Source of the DNA: Cepaea nemoralis
Taxonomy: Eukaryota > Mollusca > Gastropoda > Stylommatophora > Helicidae
Reading direction: 5' to 3'
Length of the DNA: 64,000 bases
NCBI GenBank assembly: GCA_014155875.1
Contig: JACEFZ010015105.1
Coordinates: 257,501 to 321,500 of the forward strand
In this document: piece by piece, positions 53,180-62,464 of the stretch
Position numbering within the stretch: the first letter of the stretch is position 1
How the letters are laid out: every line of letters starts with the position of its first letter
Program-made: the position numbers and the translations under genes
Notes under the pieces: generated by a model
The model's input: only the letters and a program-made list of their open reading frames with translations
The model's database searches: none
What the model was told of the DNA's origin: nothing

Positions 53180-54506
53180 CCTCCCGCTTTAATTAGTTCA
53201 GTTCAGCTGGTATCTCATCACATCCAGGTGATTTACCATTCTTCAGGTTCTTTATAGCCCAAGCAATTTCATCTAATGAGGGTTCAGGTTCTGTCTCTAC
53301 TGTCATTGGCTCATGTATCTCATTCATATCCTCACTGTCACTCATATCATACATTCCACTGCAGTACTCCTGCCATCTTTCTAGAATTTGTCTAGATTCT
53401 GTTAAGGTATTTCCCATCTTGTCACAGATAACATTCAGTTGAGGTTGAACATTTCTTGTCAATAACTTCATTTCTTTGAACATTTCATAATCTCTTCCAG
53501 CCTTATGATATTGCTCTATTCTGGTACAGCAATCTTGTATATATTGATTTTGTCCTTTCTTGTGTTCTTTCTTATTCTCGAGTTAAAGATTTATACTTCA
53601 TCCTGCAGTTAATTGATTCTTCTCCTTTCTGTTTCAGCTCTCTTCGTTGTTTTATTAATTCTAACGTGTCTAATGTAATCCATGGCTTAAGTTGCTTTTT
53701 CTTGATCGGAATTAGATCTTTGGCTGCAGTTATCAAGATATCTCTAGCTTGTACTGCCAGTTCATCAGGTGTCATTTCTTCTTGTACAGACATCAAGACC
53801 CCAAAGCGATTCCTAACTTCTATGTTGTATGCGTCTGGTATGTTTGTGAGAACAAAACGAAGTGGCCTTGGTCCTCGGATAAGCTTTTTGAGTTTTAATT
53901 TCAGATCTGCTTCTAATAACTGATGATCTATATCACAGTCTGCACTTCGTAGGGTTTTGCAGATGTTATGCTTGATCTCCATCTTCTATGTATTAAAATA
54001 TAATCTATCTGATTTTTGGTAAAACTGTCTGGAGACTTCCATGTGAACAGTCTTCTTGGATGTTGTTTAAAAAGTGTGTTGGCTATCGTTAACTCATTTT
54101 CTGTGCAAAATTCAATTAATTTGTCACCTGCATCATTTCTATTTCCTAATCCAAATTTTCCTAAAACGTGTCTCTCATTTTCAGCTCTTCCTGCACCTAC
54201 TTTTGCATTAAAATCTCCCATTATTATTGCTATATCATTATGACCAATCTTATTTAATGTGTCTTGTAGCGTGTTGTAAAAATCTTCAATTTCGTCCTCC
54301 TCTTCTGTTGAAGTAGATGCATATATCTGTATCAGAGTTGTGTTTTTTGGACGGCCTTTAAGTCTAATAGTGAGGATTCTATCACTAACTGGATTATATC
54401 CCATTAAAGTGTTTGCAGTTGATTTATCTAAACAAAATGCCACTCCACTCTGGCCTCCGACATCTCTACCAGAATAAGTGAAAATACTTCCATTTTCAGT
54501 TGTAAG
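53180..54506 (-). pseudogene. RTE-B copy 2 endonuclease and linker
   Basis: The minus-strand frame to 53928 has LIQIYASTSTEEEDEIEDFY, IAIIMGDFNAKVGAGRAENE, FTWKSPDSFTKNQIDYILIH and RRWRSSITSAKPYEVQTV. A second frame (53982-53572) has DCDIDHQLLEADLKLKLKKL, QARDILITAAKDLIPIKKKQ and LKPWITLDTLELIKQRRELK. A third (53483-53193) has YDMSDSEDMNEIHEPMTVET and WAIKNLKNGKSPGCDEIPAE. The GDFNAKVG and DYILI motifs are those of LINE endonucleases, with DCDIDHQLL replacing the usual SDH block. The N-terminus is cut by truncation. Two frameshifts lie within. Confidence 0.85.
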
Positions 54507-54516
54507 AATTAGTGTA

Positions 54517-55982
54517 GTCTTATTAAAAAGTAGGCGTTTGTGGAGTGGCAGTAACTTAAGACGTTCATGTAGGTTAGAATTGTCTGTAAGCTTATCACCA
54601 TTGATTAGACGCACTGCCCTTTTGTGGAGTGAATAAAGGCGTTTTATTATTGATTTGGAGCATCCATCCCAGATTGTGGAGCAATAATCAATATGTGTTT
54701 GTATATGGGAAGTATAAAATATCCTTCTTGTGTTTTCGTCAAGGAAATTTTAATTTTGGCAAGTTGGTATACTGTTTTGGCTATTTGTTTAACTAAAGCA
54801 TGAACATGGGAATTGAAGGATAGATTTTGATCTATGATAAGACCCAGTGCCTTGCGCTCAGTTACATTTTCTGTAGGCGTGCTACCAATATGCAGCTGAA
54901 GAGTTCTCTGCGAGTTTAAAGTGTGAAGTATTTGCCTGGTTTCTATTAACATAGATTTAGTTTTAGAAATGTTAATTCGTATGCGGTTTGCATGACTCCA
55001 GTTAACTACACTATTTATTTCCTGTTGCAAGGATAATTCTAGCACATTACGATCAACAGCGTTTGTATATACTGTGCAGTCGTCTGCAAATAGATCGCAG
55101 GACGATGACAGATATAAGGAAGATCATTTATATAAATGGCAAATAACAGAGGGCCAAGTATAGACCCCTGTGGTACTCCAGTATTAATGGTAATGGCTAG
55201 GGATAGAGATTTATTGTGTGATACTGATTTGTTTTCTGTCTAATAAAAATGAGTTTATTAATGTCACTATATTAAAGCTTACTTTCATTGTTTCTAGTTT
55301 TTTAATTAGAATAGTATTATCTATCATATCGAATGCTTTTTTAAAGTCTATAAACATCGTTCCACATAGAGTATTGTTGTTAATATTTTGATGCCAGTTT
55401 TCTATCATGTTTGTTAGGGCCGTATGACAGGAATATCTTGGCCGAAATCCTGACTGACTGTCAGCTATTAGTTTGTGGCGAACTAAGTGTTCTAGTGTTG
55501 TTTTGTGGATGTGCTTTTCTAGCGGTTTGGATAGTGAGGATAATATGGAAATTGGCCTATAATTGCTCATGATACAATCGTCTAATGAACCAGCTTTTAA
55601 CTAAGGATACACTTTAGCGATTTTAAAGGCTGAAGGGAAGTGACATTTGGTGAGACATTGATTGTATATAAAAGTTAGTGACTCACAGATCGCCTGGTGC
55701 AGCATAGCGAAGGATCAGATTACTGATTCCATCTAGTCCTGATGAGTTATTGTTTTTTAGGTTATTGAGATGAGTAAATACTTCAGTGGTCGTCATTAGC
55801 GGTATGTTTGTGGGAATATCTCCATAGCATTTTCTCTCACAGAATGATGATAATAAAGATATGTCATGAGGCACATCTGGTATTGCAGCCTTCAGTTGGT
55901 TTATGTCAGACTGAAAGAAATTACTGAATTGATCACATGTAACCTGATTTGATGGTAACGATTGTGATGATTTGTGTTTGTT
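54517..55982 (-). pseudogene. CR1-like ORF2 reverse transcriptase
   Basis: Minus strand, from the linker: LTNKHKSSQSLPSNQVTCDQ and EVFTHLNNLKNNNSSGLDGI (55983-55683), then SNYRPISILSSLSKPLEKHI, LIADSQSGFRPRYSCHTALT, TMFIDFKKAFDMIDNTILIK (55570-55211), the active-site stretch CDLFADDCTVYTN at about 55070-55100 in another frame, and LQQEINSVVNWSHANRIRIN (55045-54960), with LGLIIDQNLSFNSHVHALVK and finally SLHKRAVRLINGDKLTDNSN (about 54625-54570). The F/YADD box is present as FADD. At least three frameshifts are seen. The frame passes straight into the RTE-B endonuclease at the insertion point, which makes a false fusion at 54505. Confidence 0.88.
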
Positions 55983-56567
55983 TGTCAGATTCTCACCCAT
56001 AGTTGCAACGCGTCGTCTTTACCAACGCCAGGCAAATGCAACCGGGCTCAACTCTGAGCGATGTTAAACATTCTAGTTACAACGCGGCGTCTTCGACGGC
56101 GCCAGGGAAGTCCAGCCAGGCTCAACTCTGAGCAACGCTAAGCCCGTTGCTGGTCAGTCTGTACAAGCGTGAAACTTGTGGGTCACGCAGGGGGACTCTA
56201 CTCCGACTGACGAGAATGCTGAACGGCTCGGCAGACAGGCTTGGGATGTCGTAGAGGACAGACGGTTTGAATGGGGCTTGCAATGAATTGGATGTTTGAG
56301 CGTGAATAGATAGCTAGCCTGTAAGAGTGTAGGAGACTGAGCGCCTGTGTTATTGACTTGTAAGTGTATTGCATTTATGTATTGATTGATTGCATGTATT
56401 GATTGTATGATGAATTGTGTATGCATTAATTGTGAAGTGCGCGTTGCGAGAATAAAGTGTTTGAATTGTTGTTACCGTGTGTCACGTTGAGTTATTTAGT
56501 GACAGTAATTAGTATCTCACTTGTCAGCCAACGAGCCTGAGTTCTTGCCTACCGCAAGATCCTGACA
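55983..56567 (+). mobile_element. Solo LTR (585 bp) in the CR1-like element
   Basis: The ends are TGTCAGATTCTCACCC and GCAAGATCCTGACA, i.e. TGTCAG with CTGACA. It holds a tandem duplication of about 75 bp (CAACGCGTCGTC at about 56003 and CAACGCGGCGTC at about 56080, each followed by GGCTCAACTCTGAGC). A polyadenylation signal AATAAA occurs at 56451. The flanks match poorly as a direct repeat, though the LINE text before and after reads continuously (INTLTN then TNKHKSS). Confidence 0.65.
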
Positions 56568-57690
56568 AGTTTGTCAAGGTATTAATTGCTTTCCATATAT
56601 CTTTAGTGTTTGTTTTATCTATTATTAAGTTCTTAAAAAAGTTTTTCTTGTCCTTTCGAATAACATATTGAACTTTGTTTCTCAGACTACGGTACATAGT
56701 TAGATCTCTATTTTTATGTGCCCTGTCCCGATCTCTCATAAGTTCAACTACCTCCTGTGTGATCCACGGGGGCTTATTGTGATGTTTAACACGAATTTTC
56801 TTAAATGGAACATGCTTATCAAATACACTTAGAAAGGTCTTCAGCCAGTGGTCCAGAGCATCATCTGGGTCAGGTAGCTGGTAAACATAGTCCAGAGATG
56901 AGTTGAGCAAGTCTTGTAAAAAGGCATCTTGATTGAAGTTTTTATAATTTCTATATTTTATACTTATATGTTTGTGTTTCGGAGTTTTGGTACCTCTTTT
57001 CGACCACATGCAACATACTGGGTAATGATCGCTCATTGCATTAATAGGTACAGTTCATTCTGTGATGTTGTAAGCACACGTTGTATAGATATGATCAATA
57101 AGTGGTGCAGATGATTTTGTTATTCTAGTGGTTTGTTTGACTAACTGTTGGAAGTTATATGACTCTATTATGTTTTCCCATGTTTTGTTTGATTTGTTAG
57201 TGTCTATGTTGAAGTCGCCTAGCAATATTATTTCTCTCGTATTACTAAAGACTACATCCATCATAGTGGTGAATGTTTCATACCAGATATTTCCTGCACT
57301 GAGTTTTCGATAAAGATAGCCAACTACTAGGGGTATGCGATTTTGAAGCTTAACCTCAAGCCATACACACTCAATCTCACAGGTTTCAAAATCTAGCCTA
57401 CGGTGGGCGTTAAGCGAGTTAGAAATATAAACTGCAATACCCGTCTCTTGTTTCTGATAGGGATCTCTTCTAATGGTTTTAAAGCCTCTGATAACGATGT
57501 CGTCATCTGAGATGTTACTATTTAATCGACTTTTGCTAACGCCGAACATGTGAAAATTTTGATTAAGTATAAGTGATAGTTCAGGCAACTTCCGTAATAG
57601 ATGGCAGATATTTAAGTGCCCGATTCTGAGCCCAGTATTACTGAGCCAGTGTTCGTACTTATTAGATATTTTAACAATGAGTAGTCACGA
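56568..57690 (-). pseudogene. CR1-like ORF2 endonuclease and linker
   Basis: Minus strand: GLRIGHLNICHLLRKLPELS, then the frame 57588-57055 with DDDIVIRGFKTIRRDPYQKQ, ETGIAVYISNSLNAHRRLDF, TREIILLGDFNIDTNKSNKT and LIDHIYTTCAYN, and after one shift 57036-56524 with MSDHYPVCCMWSKRGTKTPK, KIRVKHHNKPPWITQEVVEL and KDIWKAINTLTNL. The GDFN, IDHIY and SDHYPV blocks are the endonuclease catalytic set of CR1/L2 type LINEs. One frameshift at about 57045 splits it. The upstream start is not certain because the RTE-D insertion is close by. Confidence 0.88.
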
Positions 57691-57767
57691 ATTTTTTAAA
57701 ACACAAAAATGAATACTACTTGTCACTAACTTTTATAATACACTCTAAAGTACAGAGAAACAGTAAT

Positions 57768-58169
57768 CTCATCTCATATCATCATGTTCCTCTTGTACCT
57801 TGCGGTGTCGAGGTGAAGTATAAACTTCGTGAGAGTGCCCGGTTATGGGCTTCGTATATCGACATTCCCATGGATTCTGTTATTCCCTCCGTCCAGCGTT
57901 TACGTGGTCGGCCTCTTCCTCTGTTTCCATCTGGTCTGTACGTCATTGTTTGTTGTGGCATGCTGTTGACTGGTAGCCTACTTGCATGGCCAAACCATTT
58001 GACTTGCTGCTTTCTAATAAAATCTAGAGCAGCTTTAACCCCCACTTTAGTATACTTCTTAGTTTTTCTACGAGCAGTATGAAGATCCCCTGCCGGCTTG
58101 CTAGGCCAGTCGAAGGTTTAGGACACTAATCTGACCACAGGGAGTCCATCCCCTATGGCGAGCCACAAC
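57768..58169 (-). mobile_element. RTE-D LINE 3'-end fragment
   Basis: 402 bp between AGAAACAGTAAT at 57756-57767 and 58170-58181. The minus strand encodes VKAALDFIRKQQVKWFGHAS, RLPVNSMPQQTMTYRPDGNR, GRGRPRKRWTEGITESMGMS in one 87-aa frame (58045-57782), which matches the 62.5-kb element. A further segment 58050-58165 is not part of the shared 3' end and may be a 5' inversion or another fragment. Confidence 0.85.
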
Positions 58170-58194
58170 AGAAACAGTAATATCTCTGTCAATA

Positions 58195-58215
58195 TACACG
58201 CACGCACACACACGC

Positions 58216-58262
<47 letters not shown>
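58195..58262. repeat. AC microsatellite
   Basis: A CACGCACACA start, then a pure CA run to 58262, in the region between the CR1-like ORF1 and ORF2. Confidence 0.9.
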
Positions 58263-58264
<2 letters not shown>

Positions 58265-58511
58265 TTACGTATAAAGATCAGATAGGATGAGCTGTGAAGA
58301 CCCCGTCACTCACAGTATAAACACAATAAGAAGTATTATAAAAGATATCCAACTAAGTACGTCTATTACGTCAATACAAGTCAATGTTTATCGTCAGTAA
58401 ATCTAATACGTTGCTATAGAAAGCAATAACCAAGTATGCACATGAACGTTCTAGGAGAGGCTCTTTCTTGTACCGAGATCCGGTCGGAACCCGTCGGGTT
58501 GTGCTGAATTG

Positions 58512-60753
58512 CTAGTAAATACCAGGCTGTGTTGGTCCTTGGTATAGCGACATCATAAGTGCCTGGCGAAGTGAAGCTGGGCTAAAACGTGTGAGGTATA
58601 ACAACTCTGCGTTACAATGGAATGGATACTGTTGATTTCTCACGGGTGTGTAACGGCTTCCAACTACAGGCTCTGATTCGTGGCTAAGAGGAGGCTGCGG
58701 TGGCACATTGTTGTTACTGCTAGATTGTTCCTTGCTGTGGAGAAGAGGGAACGTATCTTCATAATTATCCCCCTCCTGTGTGAAAGAGGGCATATTGTAT
58801 GGATTTGGTGTGGTGGAAATGTTCCGTCTGGCTTGGATGTCAGGTTCCGTGGTTTTGAGTGGTCTGCGCTCTTCTGGCCTATTGGTACTTGATGTGGCGG
58901 GAGTATGTCGTCTGGTTTGAGCTTGAGGTGGAGTAGCTAGAAGTGTCCTACGCGATCCAGTATTGGATGTAGGTTGTGTCCGTTCTGGGTATTTGATATT
59001 TTTGGCGAGCAAGCTGGTGCCCAATGTAGACAAATGTACTTGATCCTTATAAAGTCGCTTTTTAGGTGCTCCAGACTGTGAAGTAAACACCGGTGTGTTG
59101 TTGATGAATTGTATGTTGTTGTGAGAACAAAACTTCTGCAGTATGTTGTTATTTATGTCAGCTAGACGACGCTGGAATCCATAACTCGGTGATATGATGG
59201 AGGAGAAGAATATAGACGAGTTAGGAAAAGTGTGACGTAACCCGTTCAAGAGTGCCAGCAGTTGAGATGCTGTGATTTGCTGGTTGTTCATGGTGTCATT
59301 AATACCAATATGAACGCTTGCCTTTGTAACGTTACGATTTACAGCCAGCCTACTAATCTTGTCTGTTAGCCGGTCAACACCAGCCCCAGGCAATGGGATT
59401 ATGGAAACAATGTCTTTGTCTGAAGTGGCCATCCGGTCACTGTATAGACCTTTCATTAGAGAGTCGCCTATTATAATGTGTGTACAGTCGGGTCGTGCTG
59501 TCTGCAAATGTTGGTTGCCAGTACGCCTTGCCCGTTGTTTCTCCCATTTAGCAGCAGTCTGTACGTCTCCATGCGACTCTGCCTGTGTTTCCTGGAGGTG
59601 TGTGTTGTCTGTTTTCAGTGCACTATAGCACTGTAAATTTTCTGATGAATTTTCTTGAAGCACTTCCAATCTGTTGCTTATTTTTACACCAATGAGATAG
59701 ACTGCTTGTAGCGTTTTATCTTCCTCTGCACGTTGAGGTTGTTTCTTGTCTTGTTTAGTTATTTGTTTTAGGTGAAACTGGGCTTCTAGATTCTCCGAAG
59801 TTGATACAGCTGCTTGGGAATTACACGCTTGTTCAGTTGGGTTGGTAGTGGACTCATGCTGTAAAGTTTCTATTGTTTTTCTTAGCAACAGATTTTCCTC
59901 TCTCAGAAGCGTAATTTCTGCTTTGAGAGCAGTGTAGTCACTGCTGGTCTTGCTATTAGCTTCAATGTTCGCTGTAACAGTAACAATGAGCGCCTTTAAG
60001 GATTGTTCTATTACCTCAATGCGCACGATTGTCCATTGATAGTTGGCGTGTTATCTAAGGCTGGTAATTCATCTGCTACTCTTACGTTGGTCTCTACGTT
60101 GTTTTGGAGGTGATCCATTGGATATTCAATGGCCAAGAGCACTGATGGGGTAGCTGGCCTCGTGTTGATGGTATTGTCCTGTTCATTCATTGTATGTGTT
60201 AGTTGAGAAACATTGTCTGCTGTGATGTCCACAGCTGTAGTTGTGGGCTGTGTAGATTCTGGTTCCTCACTCGAGACGAGCATGTTGATGATATCTTGTG
60301 TCTTTGATATGTCTCTACTCATGCATGTGTGTATTGAGATTTCCAGCTCGACAAAGTCTAATTTTAGCCAAGATTTAATGTTTTCAACGCTGCCTTGAGC
60401 TAATAATTTGTTCTTCGAATGATACAAGTGTAGTGTAAGGACTGGCGTCGTAATCAGGTCTTCAACGTAGGCCCGCTCCTATCTTGTCTGTGTTGAATTA
60501 GTTCAGGCTTGTAATAGTTGATGAGGCACGTTCGAAGTGCCTCATAATGGAGTATATTGTTAAAGGATACTGTAACACATTGGCCAGAGTTGGTGTGTTG
60601 GACGACTCGGCCGACTGGGTTCACACACCTGGCTAGCTTGGTCTTCACCGCCTTCTCGTTGTTTAGTGTGTATGTTTTATTCACGGCCGATCGTAAACCA
60701 GATCTTGTTTTAACACCAATCACCTCCAGAGAGGCCTCTCCTATCGATGACAT
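58512..60753 (-). pseudogene. CR1-like ORF1 with SGNH/GDSL esterase domain
   Basis: Three frames in series: 60753-60454 (99 aa), 60427-60011 (138 aa) and 60026-58512 (504 aa), each shifted from the next, so two frameshifts. The 504-aa part has a coiled coil at residues 30-60 (LKAEITLLREENLLLRKTIE), then a GDSL-type fold: IIIGDSLMKGLYSD with Ser189, GAGVDRLTDKI at 214-224, IGINDTMNN with Asn243, and DQVHLSTLGTSLL with Asp328 and His331. These are the four SGNH blocks, all present. A Pro/Thr-rich tail follows. Esterase domains in ORF1 are known for CR1 and related LINEs (Kapitonov and Jurka, 2003). The role is unproven, perhaps lipid or membrane contact. The N-terminal frames show no motif I know. 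Confidence 0.88.
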
Positions 60754-60799
60754 TACTGCATCATGTTATCAAACCCGCTTGAAGAATGCAGCGAACTCA

Positions 60800-61122
60800 T
60801 TGTAGTCTAGATGCGCCGCGCGCAAACTGAAGTCGTGTGAGCTATCACTTGAAATGGATATTGTGTGCTTGGCAACATACCACACGCTAGTCACGCATGG
60901 TTTAATCACACGTTGTCGTTAATCGATAATTGGTAGATTTAAAACTGAATGTTCTTTCCGTGCATTTCACAAAGAAATCCTCATTTCACTAAATAAACAT
61001 TGAACAAAATGATATACACAGCATCTCGACTTAAATGCTTAAAACTTTGATAAATTATATAAAAATTGAGAGAGCTTGTGAAAACACGTCCGCTCGTAAT
61101 CGGAAACCGTAAGGTGCTCTTC
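60800..61122. other. Stretch upstream of the CR1-like ORF1, no gene
   Basis: The LINE 5' UTR and true 5' end may be here, but I cannot place them. Confidence 0.4.
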
Positions 61123-61166
61123 TAAGGTAGGTAGGTAGGTAGGTAGCTAGGTAGGTAGGTAGGTAC
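61123..61166. repeat. GTAG tetranucleotide run
   Basis: About ten copies with one GTAGCTAG irregularity. Confidence 0.85.
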
Positions 61167-61440
61167 ATGGGTAAGTTAATAAGTAAATCACAAATGGCTG
61201 TAGAAAAATAACTAAATGTGATAACTACTTGAAACCAGTTTATTTTTATACATACATTTCCCTTAATTTCTCAATATAATTTCCACCAACATTGATGCAC
61301 TTATCCCATCGTTTTATCAGTCCTCCCAAACCGGTTGCATAGAACTGTGTGCTCTTTTTCTAAACCACGTTTTCACTTCACATTCAACTTCGGCGTCATT
61401 CGCAAAATGTCTCCCACCAAGGTGGATTATTAGTGTTTAT
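61163..61440 (-). mobile_element. mariner 3'-end fragment (inverted)
   Basis: It starts with a degraded terminal repeat (TACATGGGTAAGTTAATAAG) and continues CACAAATGGCTGTAGAAAAA and GAAACCAGTTTATTTTTATA, the reverse complement of the 3' end of the mariner at 33.6-33.77 kb. It includes the CCACCAACATTGATGCACTT and GTTTTATCAGTCCTCCCAAA words of the transposase end. Confidence 0.8.
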
Positions 61441-61492
61441 ACTGACAAATATTTATCCTGTAAAGCGGTGCATAGCTGGGTAGAAAACGTTA

Positions 61493-61740
61493 CGAGGGCG
61501 AGTCAATAAGTAAGTCACACAGTTCTGTATGATGACAGGTAAATGAAAACAAAGCACGCAGTTCTATGCAGCCGGTTTGTGAAGACAGATGAAACGATGG
61601 AATAAGTGCATCAATGTTGGTGGAAATTATCTTGAGAAATAAATGGACACTGTATGTATAAAAATAAACTGGTTTCAAGTTGTTATCATATTTAGTTATT
61701 TTTCTACAGCCATTTGTGACATACGTATCAACTTACTCTC
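61493..61740 (+). mobile_element. mariner-derived MITE (internal deletion)
   Basis: The left end CGAGGGCGAGTCAATAAGTA equals the mariner left end at 29593. The body joins directly to the 3' region (CACGCAGTTCTATGCAGCCG, CATCAATGTTGGTGGAAATT). The right end TACGTATCAACTTACTCTCG is a diverged terminal repeat. It is about 248 bp and has no complete transposase. Confidence 0.85.
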
Positions 61741-61742
61741 GT

Positions 61743-62333
61743 GGGTAGGTATGTGTGAGTATATTTGTTTGAGTAAGACGTGTATGTGCTAAATGTACAC
61801 ATATGTACATTACTTTAAATATTGCGGTAGAAAATAAGACCCACAAAGATGAAAGAAGCAGGATATTTTGTCTTTTCCCAAATAGATATTTCCAAATTTA
61901 TACTGGCAGCATGTTTGATTTTGAGTAGTAAGCTCGTGAAATATTAGAACAGTCAACAGGCGTGATGATGGTGTTGTCAAAAAGGCACAGTAAATATATG
62001 TTTGCAAGTGCGACAACCATCCCACTTATGTCGAGTCGTTGACACAGATAGACAGGAGCATGTATGAGGAAAATCTGTAGAGATTTAAAGAGATAAAATA
62101 AAACTGGACACTCTCACATATCAGTACAAACATTATTATCAACAAAACACGGATGTCATGATAGCAAACACTTGTTAGCAACACACTTAAAGAGGAAGGC
62201 GGTAGTAATTGACTGTTACTTCTGTCAAGAGAAGTCAAGAGAAATAAATAGATGAGTCACGTTATGTTAGACGATAGAACTTTTAGAGCTATAGTTGAAA
62301 CTAAAGGTTTCCAGAAAATGGGGAAGAAAGGGC

Positions 62334-62335
<2 letters not shown>
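61743..62335. other. Stretch without recognised feature
   Basis: No gene. A GAGAAGTCAAGAGAA direct repeat lies at about 62228. Confidence 0.5.
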
Positions 62336-62336
<1 letters not shown>

Positions 62337-62416
<80 letters not shown>

Positions 62417-62460
62417 CTATCTCTGTCTCTCTATCTCTGTCTGTCTCTCTCTGTCTCTCG
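62337..62460. repeat. TC microsatellite
   Basis: A pure TC run to about 62411, then CTCTATCTCTGTCTCT variants to 62460. Confidence 0.95.
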
Positions 62461-62464
62461 CATA

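Larger units (their letters stand above)
51752..54506 (-). mobile_element. RTE-like LINE, family B, copy 2 (5'-truncated, 2755 bp)
   Basis: Flanked by GAATTAGTGT at 51742-51751 and 54507-54516. The 3' end on the minus strand is a TGAATGAATGA tail. The element carries the endonuclease from TTENGSIFTYSGRD on, so the first part of the endonuclease is missing, then RT and a GRGRPKRRWVQ tail. It sits inside the CR1-like RT. It supplies the empty-site reference for the hAT insertion in copy 1. Confidence 0.92.
51085..60800 (-). mobile_element. CR1-like LINE with esterase ORF1, three nested insertions
   Basis: A two-ORF non-LTR retrotransposon on the minus strand. From 5' to 3' it has ORF1 (60753-58512), endonuclease (57690-56568), RT (55982-54517) and the ORF2 C-terminus plus 3' end (51741-51181) with a TACT/TACC tail (51085-51180). 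Insertions are RTE-B at 51752-54506 (10-bp duplication GAATTAGTGT), a solo LTR at 55983-56567, and an RTE-D fragment at 57768-58169 (12-bp duplication AGAAACAGTAAT). Subtracting these leaves about 6 kb. The exact 5' end is not seen. Confidence 0.87.

Noticed and set aside
53928..54614. A single gene joining a CR1-like tail (HKRAVRLING) to an endonuclease
   Set aside because: The join at 54505 coincides with a 10-bp target duplication; it is a false fusion caused by an RTE-B insertion.
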